From NCBI GenBank assembly GCA_903927685.1, contig CAIYOB010000330.1:1-26760 (forward strand): a DNA stretch of 26,760 nucleotides, in the 5' to 3' direction. Each line of letters starts with the position of its first letter. Position 1 is the first letter of the stretch. The position numbers and the translations under genes were made by a program. Positions 1 through 7,799 of the stretch are shown in pieces. The DNA comes from an uncultured Planctomycetaceae bacterium (GTDB taxonomy: Bacteria; Planctomycetota; Planctomycetia; Pirellulales; Pirellulaceae). The notes beneath the pieces were generated by a model. It saw only the letters and a list, made by a program, of their open reading frames with translations. It did not search any database and had not been told where the DNA came from.

Positions 1-30
1 ACGATCGACGAATATGCGATCCTCGATCGT
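1..30. repeat. 8-bp inverted repeat at window edge
   Basis: Positions 1-8 (ACGATCGA) are the exact reverse complement of 23-30 (TCGATCGT), with a 14-base spacer. There is no T-run on either side. It could be the end of a longer palindrome or a hairpin behind a gene outside the window. The cut edge prevents a decision. Confidence 0.35.
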
Positions 31-139
31 GTGCGGTAACGCCTATCTCGCGGCTGCCGACAGGTGCATGACAGCATGGACCTGGAGCGCATCCCGAAGC
101 GTTTGCCTCTCGACACGACCTTCCCCGGAGTCCCCAACG

Positions 140-1399
140 ATGACCGGCGTTTTCGCGAGCCTACTCTGGACACTTGCTGCGGGGGCGGGAGATGCGCCCT
201 GGTGCGACGTGTACCGTGACGGTTTTTCGAGCCCGATTGTGACGGACGGCTGGCAATCGTCCCTGACCTCGTCGGCGCGTGTGGCCGAGGGCTTGCGGAT
301 CGCCGACCCATCGACCGCCCAGGGCAGTGGTCGGTTCTTCCAGGTCGACTGGCACGTCGCGCCGCGAGAGGGCGCGACGGTCGAGGTTCGGCTGAAGGCG
401 ATCGCATGTTCCCAGCCGTGGGGCGTGGCGTTGCTGGTCTCGGACGGCGAACACGAGGAGGGCGTAACGTTCTTTCCGCACCAGGTCATGCTCACCGCCG
501 CGCGGCTGTCCGCACCGTTTGACGCCGCCGGCGAATTCCACACCTACCGGGTTCAAATCCAGGATACCGACATCCAGGTCTGGGCGGATGGCCAGCTTGT
601 GCTGGACGGACGAGGCAAGTTCACGCAGCCTGCGCACGCGCAGCGCAATCAGCTCGGTTTCGGTTGCGGCAGTTCCGCCGCGACCGGCGAGGCCATCTGG
701 CAATGGGTGCGATTCCAGGGCGGTCACAGCGACGCCCCCCAGGTTACCGTGCCCGAGGTTCCGGGACTCGAAATCCAGCTCGGCGCCACGCAAACGATCG
801 TGGCTGGCGAGATCTACCGCAGCCTGTTCAAATTGGCGGATGGCAGCCTGGCCGTCGCCGAGCGGCGTTCCGTGGACGGGGGCCGGACCTGGAGCCCCGG
901 GCCGGCATGGCATGTGGGCGCCTACCAGTTCCCCGACGGCGAGATCGTCCAGCTTGGCTTCCACAGCCAGCAGACCGACCGGCCCGGCTACTTTTCGATC
1001 CCGCTCAGCCGCTCGACTGACAACGGCCGCACCGTCCGGGCCGAGACCTCACTGCTCCACATCCCCGACGCCACGGGCGGGACGGGTGACGACGGCAAGG
1101 CGTACGAAGGCCCGGTGGCCGATCATGCCATCGTGGCGCTGCGTGACGGAAGCCTGCTGGCGGGGGTGCTCGTCTGCACCTACGGGCGCCCCGGCAATTG
1201 GCTGACCTTCAGCCTGGACGACGGCCTGACTTGGACCGGCCAGTTCTGTTTCTACAGCGGGCCGACGACCAGCTACAACTCGGTGGAAGAAGTGGCCCCG
1301 GACGTGCTGCTGGTCGTCTACGATCGCCGGCAGCTGGATGCCGACGGCACCTTGCGTCCCGAGACGGTCGGGACCACCGTGACGCTTCGCCGCCGGTAG
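140..1399 (+). CDS. secreted sialidase-like (Asp-box/BNR repeat) protein with N-terminal concanavalin-like domain
   Basis: A 419-residue protein. I chose the ATG at 140 because it gives a short hydrophobic export-like N-terminus (MTGVFASLLWTLAAGA) and follows GGAG at 127-130; the frame is open back to an ATG at 14, but that part looks non-coding. Residues about 25-200 resemble a beta-sandwich of the LamG/DUF1080 type. Asp-boxes of the form S-x-D-x-G-x-T-W are visible at about residues 244-251 (SVDGGRTW), 292-299 (STDNGRTV, degenerate) and 358-365 (SLDDGLTW), the hallmark of sialidase-like six-bladed propellers. Asp-boxes are structural, so they do not prove sialidase activity, and I could not identify the arginine triad. 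It probably acts on glycans outside the cytoplasm. It lies just upstream of a fructan locus but is separated from it by 380 bp, so it need not be in the same transcript. Confidence 0.7.
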   Translation: MTGVFASLLWTLAAGAGDAPWCDVYRDGFSSPIVTDGWQSSLTSSARVAEGLRIADPSTAQGSGRFFQVDWHVAPREGATVEVRLKAIACSQPWGVALLVSDGEHEEGVTFFPHQVMLTAARLSAPFDAAGEFHTYRVQIQDTDIQVWADGQLVLDGRGKFTQPAHAQRNQLGFGCGSSAATGEAIWQWVRFQGGHSDAPQVTVPEVPGLEIQLGATQTIVAGEIYRSLFKLADGSLAVAERRSVDGGRTWSPGPAWHVGAYQFPDGEIVQLGFHSQQTDRPGYFSIPLSRSTDNGRTVRAETSLLHIPDATGGTGDDGKAYEGPVADHAIVALRDGSLLAGVLVCTYGRPGNWLTFSLDDGLTWTGQFCFYSGPTTSYNSVEEVAPDVLLVVYDRRQLDADGTLRPETVGTTVTLRRR

Positions 1400-1779
1400 A
1401 CCACGGTCTTGGAAGTTGCGTATTTCTGCCAAGAGGACTGCCTCGCCGGCCCCGTGCCGAATGGTACGAGGCTGAGCACTGGTGATTGCCCGGGTGGCTT
1501 GCTCTGACTCTGAATGAACGTCATCGTTTTCTGTGACGTGTGGGGCGAAGCGTCGGCTACAGAAAGAGCAGGCCGCCCATGCTCTGTGAATCCGGGAACG
1601 CCTCGCGGCCGTCCCCCCCCGCCGCCGAAACCGGCCCCCGTACGTCTGAATCACAGAGTGTCACACGGGATGGTTGACCCGGGGCGGAAAGAACCGCAGA
1701 ATGGTGCCCAGCGTTTCTGCGCGGGAGACCTTGCGGTGGCTCGCGCCCGTTTTGGAGCAACCCGGAAAGTGAGGCCCCC
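1400..1779. other. 380-bp intergenic region upstream of the GH32 operon
   Basis: No convincing gene. An 89-codon frame (1514-1783) is Pro/Arg-rich with no recognisable domain. The stretch contains CTCTGTGA (1582-1589) matched by TCACAGAG (1651-1658), enclosing a C-rich core with an eight-C run, and a smaller ACGTCA/TGACGT hairpin near 1518-1540. A promoter-like pair lies at 1674-1702 and is listed separately. It may be a regulatory leader for the sugar operon. Confidence 0.5.
1674..1702 (+). promoter_or_regulatory. candidate sigma70 promoter for the GH32 operon
   Basis: TTGACC (1674-1679) matches the -35 consensus at five of six positions. It is followed after exactly 17 bases by CAGAAT (1697-1702), which matches TATAAT at four of six. 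Transcription would start near 1709, leaving a leader of about 70 nt before the GH32 start at 1780. This is inferred from sequence only. Confidence 0.4.
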
Positions 1780-3921
1780 ATGAAGCTGCTGCTCGGAGCG
1801 ACCCTGCTGTGCCTCGTCACCTGGACCGCGCCGCGCCTGCCAGCGGCGGACGATCTCGTGATCGCCGATTTTGAAGGCTCCGACTACGCCGCGTGGAAAA
1901 CCACCGGGCAAGCCTTCGGGCCCGCGCCGGCGCGTGGGACGCTGCCCGGCCAGATGCACGTGGACGGGTTCCGCGGCCAGGGGCTGGTGAATTCGTACTT
2001 CCAGGGCGATGGGACGACGGGGACATTGACGTCGCCGGAGTTCGTGATCGAGCGGAAGTACATCGCGTTCCTGATCGGGGGCGGCAAGGACCCGGAGAAG
2101 CTGGCCCTGCGGTTGCTGGTCGACGGCCAGTCCGTCCGCAGCGCGACCGGGCCCAACGACCGGCCTGGCGGCAGCGAGCTGCTGGCGCCCGATTCGTGGG
2201 AAGTCGGCGAGTTGCGCGGCAAGTCGGCCGTCATCCAGATCGTGGACCAGGCGACGGGCGGCTGGGGGCACATTAACGTCGATCACCTGGTCCAGACCGA
2301 TCGCAAGCCGCCGGGCTTGCTGTCCGATGTCCGGCGGGAATTCCAGATCGAGAAACGCTACCTGCACCTGCCGATCAAGGACGGGCCGACGCGTAAAGTG
2401 ACGGCGCTGGTCGACGGCCGGGTCGTCGTCCGGAACGACATTGGTCTGGCGGACGGCGAGCCGGATTGGTGGGCCTGGATGGACGTCAGCGCCTGGCGCG
2501 GCCAGACGCTGACCCTGCAAGTGGACAAGCTGCCGGAAGATTCCGCGGCTCTGGCTGCGATCGAGCAGAGCGATTCCCTCCGGGGCGCGGAAGACCTGTA
2601 CCGCGAGCCGCTGCGGGGGCAATTCCACTTCTCGTCCCGCCGCGGCTGGAACAACGACCCGAACGGCCTGGTGTTTTTCCGTGGCGAGTATCATCTGTTC
2701 TACCAGCACAATCCGTACGGCTGGAACTGGGGCAATATGCACTGGGGCCACGCGGTCAGCCGGGACCTGGTGCACTGGCAGGAACTGCGCGACGAACTGC
2801 TGCCGGACGAACTGGGGCCGATGTTCAGCGGCAGCGCGGTTGTGGACTGGGACAACACCAGCGGCTTGGGCCAAGCCGGCCAGCCGCCCGTGATGCTGTT
2901 CTACACGGCCGCCGGGAATCCGACCACCCAGTGCCTGGCCTCCAGCACCGACGGCCGCACGTTCACCAAGTACAGCGGCAATCCGATCGTCAAGCAGATC
3001 ACCGGCGGGAATCGAGACCCGAAGGTGATCTGGCATGCGCCCAGCAAGCAATGGGTGATGACGCTGTACGTCGAACTATCGGGTAAGCACACGATTCACT
3101 TCCTGACGTCGCCGAACCTCAAGGACTGGACGGTGATCAGCCAGACCGAAGGGTTCTTCGAGTGCCCGGATTTCTTCGAGCTGGCGGTCGACGGCGACAG
3201 TACGCAGCGGAAATGGGTGCTGACCGCGGCGAGCAGCGAGTACATGGTGGGCACGTTTGACGGCGCCCGGTTCACGCCGGAGACGCCTAAGCTGCCGGGG
3301 CACCGGGGCCGCGGATTCTACGCGGCGCAGACGTTCAGCGACATTCCGCCCGAGGACGGCCGGCGAATCCAGATCGGCTGGTTCCAGACGGCGACGCCGG
3401 GCATGCCGTTCAACCAGTCGATGACGATTCCGTTGGAGTTGAAGCTGGCGGGGACTGCCGACGGGCCGCGATTGACGTGGACGCCAGTCAAGGAACTGGC
3501 CGCGCTGCGGGCCAAGAGTCACCACCTGGGTCCGACGACCTTGGCGCCCGGCCAAGCCAATCCCCTGGCGAGGGTCGCTGCGGAACTGGTCGAGGTGCGG
3601 GCCGAGTTCGCGCCGGGCGAGGCCCGCGAGGTCGCGTTCACGGTGCGCGGCGCGGCGATCGTCTACAACGCTCAGAAACAGGAACTGGCCGTCAACGGGC
3701 ACGTCGCTCCGGCGCCGCTGTGCGACGGCAAACAACGGCTGGTCGTGTACTGCGACCGGACCGGGCTGGAGGTCTTCGCCAGCGGCGGCCTGACCTATGT
3801 GCCGCTGCCCTTCCAGCCGAAACCGGACGATGTCCAGCTGGATCTGCAAGCGACCGGCGGCAGCGTCCAGCTGATGTCGCTCGAAGTGCATGAACTGAAG
3901 TCCGCGTGGAGCCAGCCCTGA
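1780..3921 (+). CDS. exported GH32 fructan beta-fructosidase (levanase/exo-inulinase type)
   Basis: A 713-residue glycoside hydrolase family 32 enzyme that cleaves terminal fructose from fructans or sucrose. The N-terminus (about residues 1-23) is a signal peptide, so it acts outside the cytoplasm. Residues about 24-270 form an added N-terminal beta-rich region not needed by minimal GH32 enzymes. The catalytic propeller begins near 280. All three family motifs are visible: WNNDPNG at 290-296 (nucleophile D293), RDPKV at 412-416 (D413, transition-state stabiliser) and ECPD at 461-464 (E461, acid/base). A C-terminal beta-sandwich (about 580-713) completes the usual fold. GGAAAGTGAGG precedes the ATG at good distance. 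The next gene, a sugar porter, starts 70 bp downstream, which suggests co-transcription and uptake of the released fructose. Family assignment is firm; levan, inulin or sucrose preference cannot be read from the sequence. Confidence 0.93.
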   Translation: MKLLLGATLLCLVTWTAPRLPAADDLVIADFEGSDYAAWKTTGQAFGPAPARGTLPGQMHVDGFRGQGLVNSYFQGDGTTGTLTSPEFVIERKYIAFLIGGGKDPEKLALRLLVDGQSVRSATGPNDRPGGSELLAPDSWEVGELRGKSAVIQIVDQATGGWGHINVDHLVQTDRKPPGLLSDVRREFQIEKRYLHLPIKDGPTRKVTALVDGRVVVRNDIGLADGEPDWWAWMDVSAWRGQTLTLQVDKLPEDSAALAAIEQSDSLRGAEDLYREPLRGQFHFSSRRGWNNDPNGLVFFRGEYHLFYQHNPYGWNWGNMHWGHAVSRDLVHWQELRDELLPDELGPMFSGSAVVDWDNTSGLGQAGQPPVMLFYTAAGNPTTQCLASSTDGRTFTKYSGNPIVKQITGGNRDPKVIWHAPSKQWVMTLYVELSGKHTIHFLTSPNLKDWTVISQTEGFFECPDFFELAVDGDSTQRKWVLTAASSEYMVGTFDGARFTPETPKLPGHRGRGFYAAQTFSDIPPEDGRRIQIGWFQTATPGMPFNQSMTIPLELKLAGTADGPRLTWTPVKELAALRAKSHHLGPTTLAPGQANPLARVAAELVEVRAEFAPGEAREVAFTVRGAAIVYNAQKQELAVNGHVAPAPLCDGKQRLVVYCDRTGLEVFASGGLTYVPLPFQPKPDDVQLDLQATGGSVQLMSLEVHELKSAWSQP

Positions 3922-3991
3922 CGCGGGCTCCCGCCCCGAAGGCAACGCGTTGAACGGCCCGCCCCAGACCTAACCCGCTCCCTCACGTCCA

Positions 3992-5323
3992 ATGAACCAA
4001 CGCATCTTCTTCTGGTCCGCCGTCTCCGCTCTGGCCGGCTTCCTGTTCGGCTTTGACACCGTGGTCATCTCCGGAGCGGAGAAGAAAATCCAGACTCTCT
4101 GGGAGCTGGGCGACGTGCTGCACGGGATCGCCATGGCGGCGGCCTTGTATGGCACGGTACTCGGGTCGCTGCTGGGCGGCTGGCCGACCGACCGCTGGGG
4201 ACGCAAGCTCACGCTGCTGTGGGTCGGCGTCCTGTATTTCGTCTCGGCGGTTTGGTCGGGGCTGGCAACCGACGTGTGGACGTTCAGCATCGCGCGGTTC
4301 ATCGGCGGGTTGGGGGTGGGGATCTCGACCGTCGCCGCGCCGCTGTATATCTCCGAGATCTCGCCGCCCGACCGGCGCGGGCGGCTGGCCGGGATGTTCC
4401 AGTTCAACATCGTGTTCGGGATCCTGGTCGCCTTTCTGTCCAATTGGCTGCTGGGCGGGAGCAGTGAAAACGACTGGCGCTGGATGCTGGGCGTCGAGGC
4501 GATTCCGGCGTTGGTCTATACGCTGATGTGCTTCAGCATCCCGGAGAGCCCCCGCTGGCTGCTGGCGCGCAAGGGCGACCGAGCGGCGGGCGTGCAGGTG
4601 CTGGCGCTGATCGAACAGGGGGCCAGCCTGGAGCAGATCGAAGCTCACGCGGACGAGATCCAGGCCGCGTCGTCCGCGCACGTCGTGTCCGCACAGTTCT
4701 GGACGGCCCACCTGCGCGTGCCGATCCTGCTAGCCTTCCTGATCGCGTTCTTCAACCAGCTGTCCGGGATCAACGCCGTGCTGTACTTTGCGCCGCGGAT
4801 CTTCGAGCTGACCGGCTTGGGCGCCAAGTCCGCCTTGTTGCAGTCCGTCGGGATCGGCGTCACCAATCTGATCTTCACCTTTGTCGGGCTGTGGCTGATC
4901 GACCGTTTGGGACGGCGGACGCTGCTGTACATCGGCTCGGTGGGCTACATCGTGTCGCTGGGCCTGTGTGCCTGGGCGTTCTTTACCGAGACGTTTGCCA
5001 TCGTTCCGGCGTGCATCTTTGCCTTCATCGCCGCGCATGCCGTCGGCCAAGGGGCCGTGATCTGGGTGTTCATTGCCGAGATCTACCCGAACCGGCATCG
5101 AGCCGAGGGCCAGGCGCTGGGCAGCTTCACGCACTGGGTCTTTGCGGCCCTGCTGACCACGTTCTTTCCGAAGATGGTCACGGCGTTTGCGCCCGGGTAC
5201 GTGTTCCTGTTCTTCTGCGGAATGATGGTCCTGCAACTGATCTGGGTCAAGATGATGGTGGTCGAGACCAAAGGCGTGCCGCTGGAGCAGATTCAGAAGC
5301 GGCTGGGAATTGAGACTACGTAA
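3992..5323 (+). CDS. MFS sugar porter (sugar:H+ symporter family)
   Basis: A 443-residue inner-membrane permease with about 12 hydrophobic segments, normal for the sugar porter family. Signature motifs are present: WPTDRWGRK (loop 2-3), PESPRWLL before the central loop, QLSGINAVLYFAPRIF in helix 7, IDRLGRRTLL (loop 8-9), EIYPNRHRAEG and a C-terminal VETKGVPLEQI where the family usually has PETKG. Such proteins import hexoses or pentoses with protons. Its place between a GH32 fructanase and another exported carbohydrate protein makes fructose the likeliest substrate, which is inference. The start at 3992 gives the expected short N-terminus before helix 1; no clear Shine-Dalgarno precedes it. 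The next gene begins 22 bp after the stop. Confidence 0.92.
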   Translation: MNQRIFFWSAVSALAGFLFGFDTVVISGAEKKIQTLWELGDVLHGIAMAAALYGTVLGSLLGGWPTDRWGRKLTLLWVGVLYFVSAVWSGLATDVWTFSIARFIGGLGVGISTVAAPLYISEISPPDRRGRLAGMFQFNIVFGILVAFLSNWLLGGSSENDWRWMLGVEAIPALVYTLMCFSIPESPRWLLARKGDRAAGVQVLALIEQGASLEQIEAHADEIQAASSAHVVSAQFWTAHLRVPILLAFLIAFFNQLSGINAVLYFAPRIFELTGLGAKSALLQSVGIGVTNLIFTFVGLWLIDRLGRRTLLYIGSVGYIVSLGLCAWAFFTETFAIVPACIFAFIAAHAVGQGAVIWVFIAEIYPNRHRAEGQALGSFTHWVFAALLTTFFPKMVTAFAPGYVFLFFCGMMVLQLIWVKMMVVETKGVPLEQIQKRLGIETT

Positions 5324-5345
5324 GACCTGACTCTGGAGACCTGTC

Positions 5346-7769
5346 ATGTTTGCTTGCCGCCGCTCGTGGATCGGGTTGTTCGCGATGTTCGCCAGTTCCC
5401 TCGTCAGCGTCTGGCCGGCGAGCGCGGCCGAGTCCGCCGTCGGCGAACTGCGGGACGGGCAGGTCGCCAAGCAGGCGCTGGCCGTCGAACCGTCGGCGGA
5501 GAACCTGTTGCGTCCGGACGCCTGGCGGCCGTGGCAGACGGGGTTCGAGCGCGACGGCGAGGCGTTCATCTGCGACAACGGCAGCCAGGGTCAGGCCCAA
5601 CGGGGCGCCAGTCAGACCGTGGTGCTGAACCAGACTCGGCCGGAGCCGATCCTGGCGGTCGCCTGGAGCAAGGCGGAGGCCGTGACCGGGACGCCCGATT
5701 CCGACTACGCCCTGTACCTGGACCTGGTCTACACCGACGGTACGAGCCTGTGGGGCCAGACGGCTCCGTTTGCGACCGGGACGCACGACTGGCAGCGGCG
5801 GCAGGTGATCGTGTTCCCCGAGCGGCCCGTGCGCTCGCTGGCTTTCCACCTGTTGCTCCGCAGCCACGGCGGCAAGGCCTGGTTCCGCGAACCGTCGCTG
5901 CGGGTGCTGAGCACGCCCCAGGCGGCCTGCCGATTCGATGGCGTGCCGGTGCTGGTCCAGGGCGCGGCGCAGGCCGGCTTTCAAGTCCGCGACGTGGCGG
6001 CCGGTTCGGATTTCGTGCGGATCGATCGGCAAGCCTTGGGGCTGCAATTGGATTGGAAGCAGACGGAACGGGACGGCGCGGTTTTCGTGGACGCGGAGCT
6101 CCGCGACACGACGGGCCGCGATCGGGCGCTCACGCTGGTGTACGCGGTCCCCGTGCCCGGCGATGCGGTGCGCTGGTGGCACGATCTGCGCTCGAGCGAA
6201 CCGGTCCAAGCGGGCCGCGAATACGTGAGCGCCACCCAGTTCCGCGCAGGCCTGGGCCGCCTGTCGCGGTATCCGCTGGCTGCGGTGACGGACGAGCAGC
6301 GGGGCCTGGCGGTAGGCATCGACCTGGAGCATCCGGCCCTGTTCCGCGCGGGCTACAACGCCGGCTCGCACGAGCTGTTCCTGGCTTACGACATCGGCTT
6401 GGCGGCGGAGAAGCCGACGGCCCGGATCCGGCTGTGCCGTTACGCGTTCGCGCCCGGCTGGGGCTTCCGCGCGGCTCTGGCCCGGTACTATGAGTTGTTC
6501 CCCGACGCGTTCCGCTGCCGGACGCCGCAGCAGGGTCTGTGGATGCCGTTCGCCCGGATCAGCAAGGTCGAAGGCTGGGAGGATTTTGGCTTCGCCTTTA
6601 AGGAGGGCAACGACGAGACCGCGTGGGACGACGCGCACGGCATTCGGACCTTCCGCTACACCGAGCCCATGACCTGGTGGATGACGATGCCGGCCCAGCT
6701 GCCGCGGACCAGCGAAGCCGCGGTGGCCGAAGCGCGGCGGCGGGCGGACCAGCAGCGGGACCGGCAGGCCCAGGCTTGGCTGACCAGCGGGTACCACGAC
6801 GCCGAAGGCCAGTTCCCGGCGCGGCTGCTGGACACGCCCTGGTGCAACGGCGCGGTCTGGAGCATGAACTCGATGCCCGGCATTGCGGGCGAGGTGACGG
6901 ACTTTAACAACAAGTGGAACGCGCAGCTGCAGGCGCAGCTGTACGGGCCGGCACGCCAAGGCGACTTGGACGGCGAGTACATCGATTCCAGCGAGGGCTA
7001 CGTGACGGACGAATTGGATTTCCGCCGCGAGCACCTGGCGGCCGCCGACACGCCGCTGACCTTTGCCCCGGAGACGTTCCAGCCGGCCATCTTCCGCGGC
7101 CTGATCGCCTTTGAATACGTCCGCGGGATCGCCCGGGACGTGCACGCGATGGACAAACTGATGATGGCCAACGGCGCGCCCGGCCGGCTGTGCTGGCTGC
7201 CGCCGCTGCTGGAGGTGCTGGGCACCGAGACCGACTGGAATCCGGGTGGCAAGTGGCGGCCGATGTCCGACGCGGAACTGCTGTACCGCCGCGCGCTGTG
7301 CAAAGGCAAGCCGTTCTGTTTTCTGATGAACACCGAGTTCGAGCGTTTCCCGCCCGAATTGGTCGAGCGGTACATGCAGCGGTCGTTGGCCTACGGCATG
7401 TTCCCCGGCTTCTTCAGTCACAACGCGTCGGAAGGGGCCTATTTCACCCGCCCGGAGCTGTATAACCGCGACCGGCCGCTGTTCAAGAAGTACGTGCCGC
7501 TGTGCCAGCAGGTGGCCCAGGCCGGCTGGGAGCCGGTGACCCGGGCCCATTCCAGCGACGACCAGGTGTACGTCGAGCGGTTCGGCGAGCGTTTTCTGAC
7601 CGTCTTCAACGACAGTTCCGAACGGCGGGAGGTCACGGTGCGGCTGGATTCGCCCGCGCCGGCCGCCAGTCGCGAATTGGTGACACAGACGCCCCTCCGC
7701 TGGACCGACCGGGCCGTGACCCTGACCCTGGCCGCCGAGAACGTCGCGGTGATTGAGCTGGGGCCGTGA
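5346..7769 (+). CDS. exported 807-residue protein, putative glycoside-hydrolase-like, family not recognised
   Basis: The N-terminus (about 1-28) is a signal peptide and GGAG sits about 10 bases before the ATG. I do not recognise the family. Residues about 40-190 look like a beta-sandwich, and residues about 390-720 look like a TIM-barrel hydrolase. Candidate acidic active-site stretches are EGNDETAWDD near 420 and DLDGEYIDSSEGY near 539-551. The last 70 residues (ERFLTVFNDSSERREVTVRL and following) resemble the C-terminal beta-domain found after many hydrolase barrels. Many Trp/Tyr-Asp-Gly motifs fit carbohydrate binding. It follows the sugar porter by 22 bp, so it is probably part of the fructan or polysaccharide locus. 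Its catalytic role is unproven. It ends 30 bp from the stop of the convergent kinase gene with no visible terminator between them. Confidence 0.6.
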   Translation: MFACRRSWIGLFAMFASSLVSVWPASAAESAVGELRDGQVAKQALAVEPSAENLLRPDAWRPWQTGFERDGEAFICDNGSQGQAQRGASQTVVLNQTRPEPILAVAWSKAEAVTGTPDSDYALYLDLVYTDGTSLWGQTAPFATGTHDWQRRQVIVFPERPVRSLAFHLLLRSHGGKAWFREPSLRVLSTPQAACRFDGVPVLVQGAAQAGFQVRDVAAGSDFVRIDRQALGLQLDWKQTERDGAVFVDAELRDTTGRDRALTLVYAVPVPGDAVRWWHDLRSSEPVQAGREYVSATQFRAGLGRLSRYPLAAVTDEQRGLAVGIDLEHPALFRAGYNAGSHELFLAYDIGLAAEKPTARIRLCRYAFAPGWGFRAALARYYELFPDAFRCRTPQQGLWMPFARISKVEGWEDFGFAFKEGNDETAWDDAHGIRTFRYTEPMTWWMTMPAQLPRTSEAAVAEARRRADQQRDRQAQAWLTSGYHDAEGQFPARLLDTPWCNGAVWSMNSMPGIAGEVTDFNNKWNAQLQAQLYGPARQGDLDGEYIDSSEGYVTDELDFRREHLAAADTPLTFAPETFQPAIFRGLIAFEYVRGIARDVHAMDKLMMANGAPGRLCWLPPLLEVLGTETDWNPGGKWRPMSDAELLYRRALCKGKPFCFLMNTEFERFPPELVERYMQRSLAYGMFPGFFSHNASEGAYFTRPELYNRDRPLFKKYVPLCQQVAQAGWEPVTRAHSSDDQVYVERFGERFLTVFNDSSERREVTVRLDSPAPAASRELVTQTPLRWTDRAVTLTLAAENVAVIELGP

Positions 7770-7799
7770 GGTGCAGGCGGGCGAATTGGCCGTCGTCCA

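Noticed and set aside
43..964. Long antisense frames opposite the sialidase-like gene
   Set aside because: Arg/Ala/Pro-rich shadow translations typical of high-GC DNA, with no domains.
1514..1783. 89-codon frame whose stop overlaps the GH32 start (ATGA)
   Set aside because: Pro/Arg-rich with no domain or ribosome site, and it would run through the likely promoter at 1674-1702. The ATGA overlap is most likely chance.
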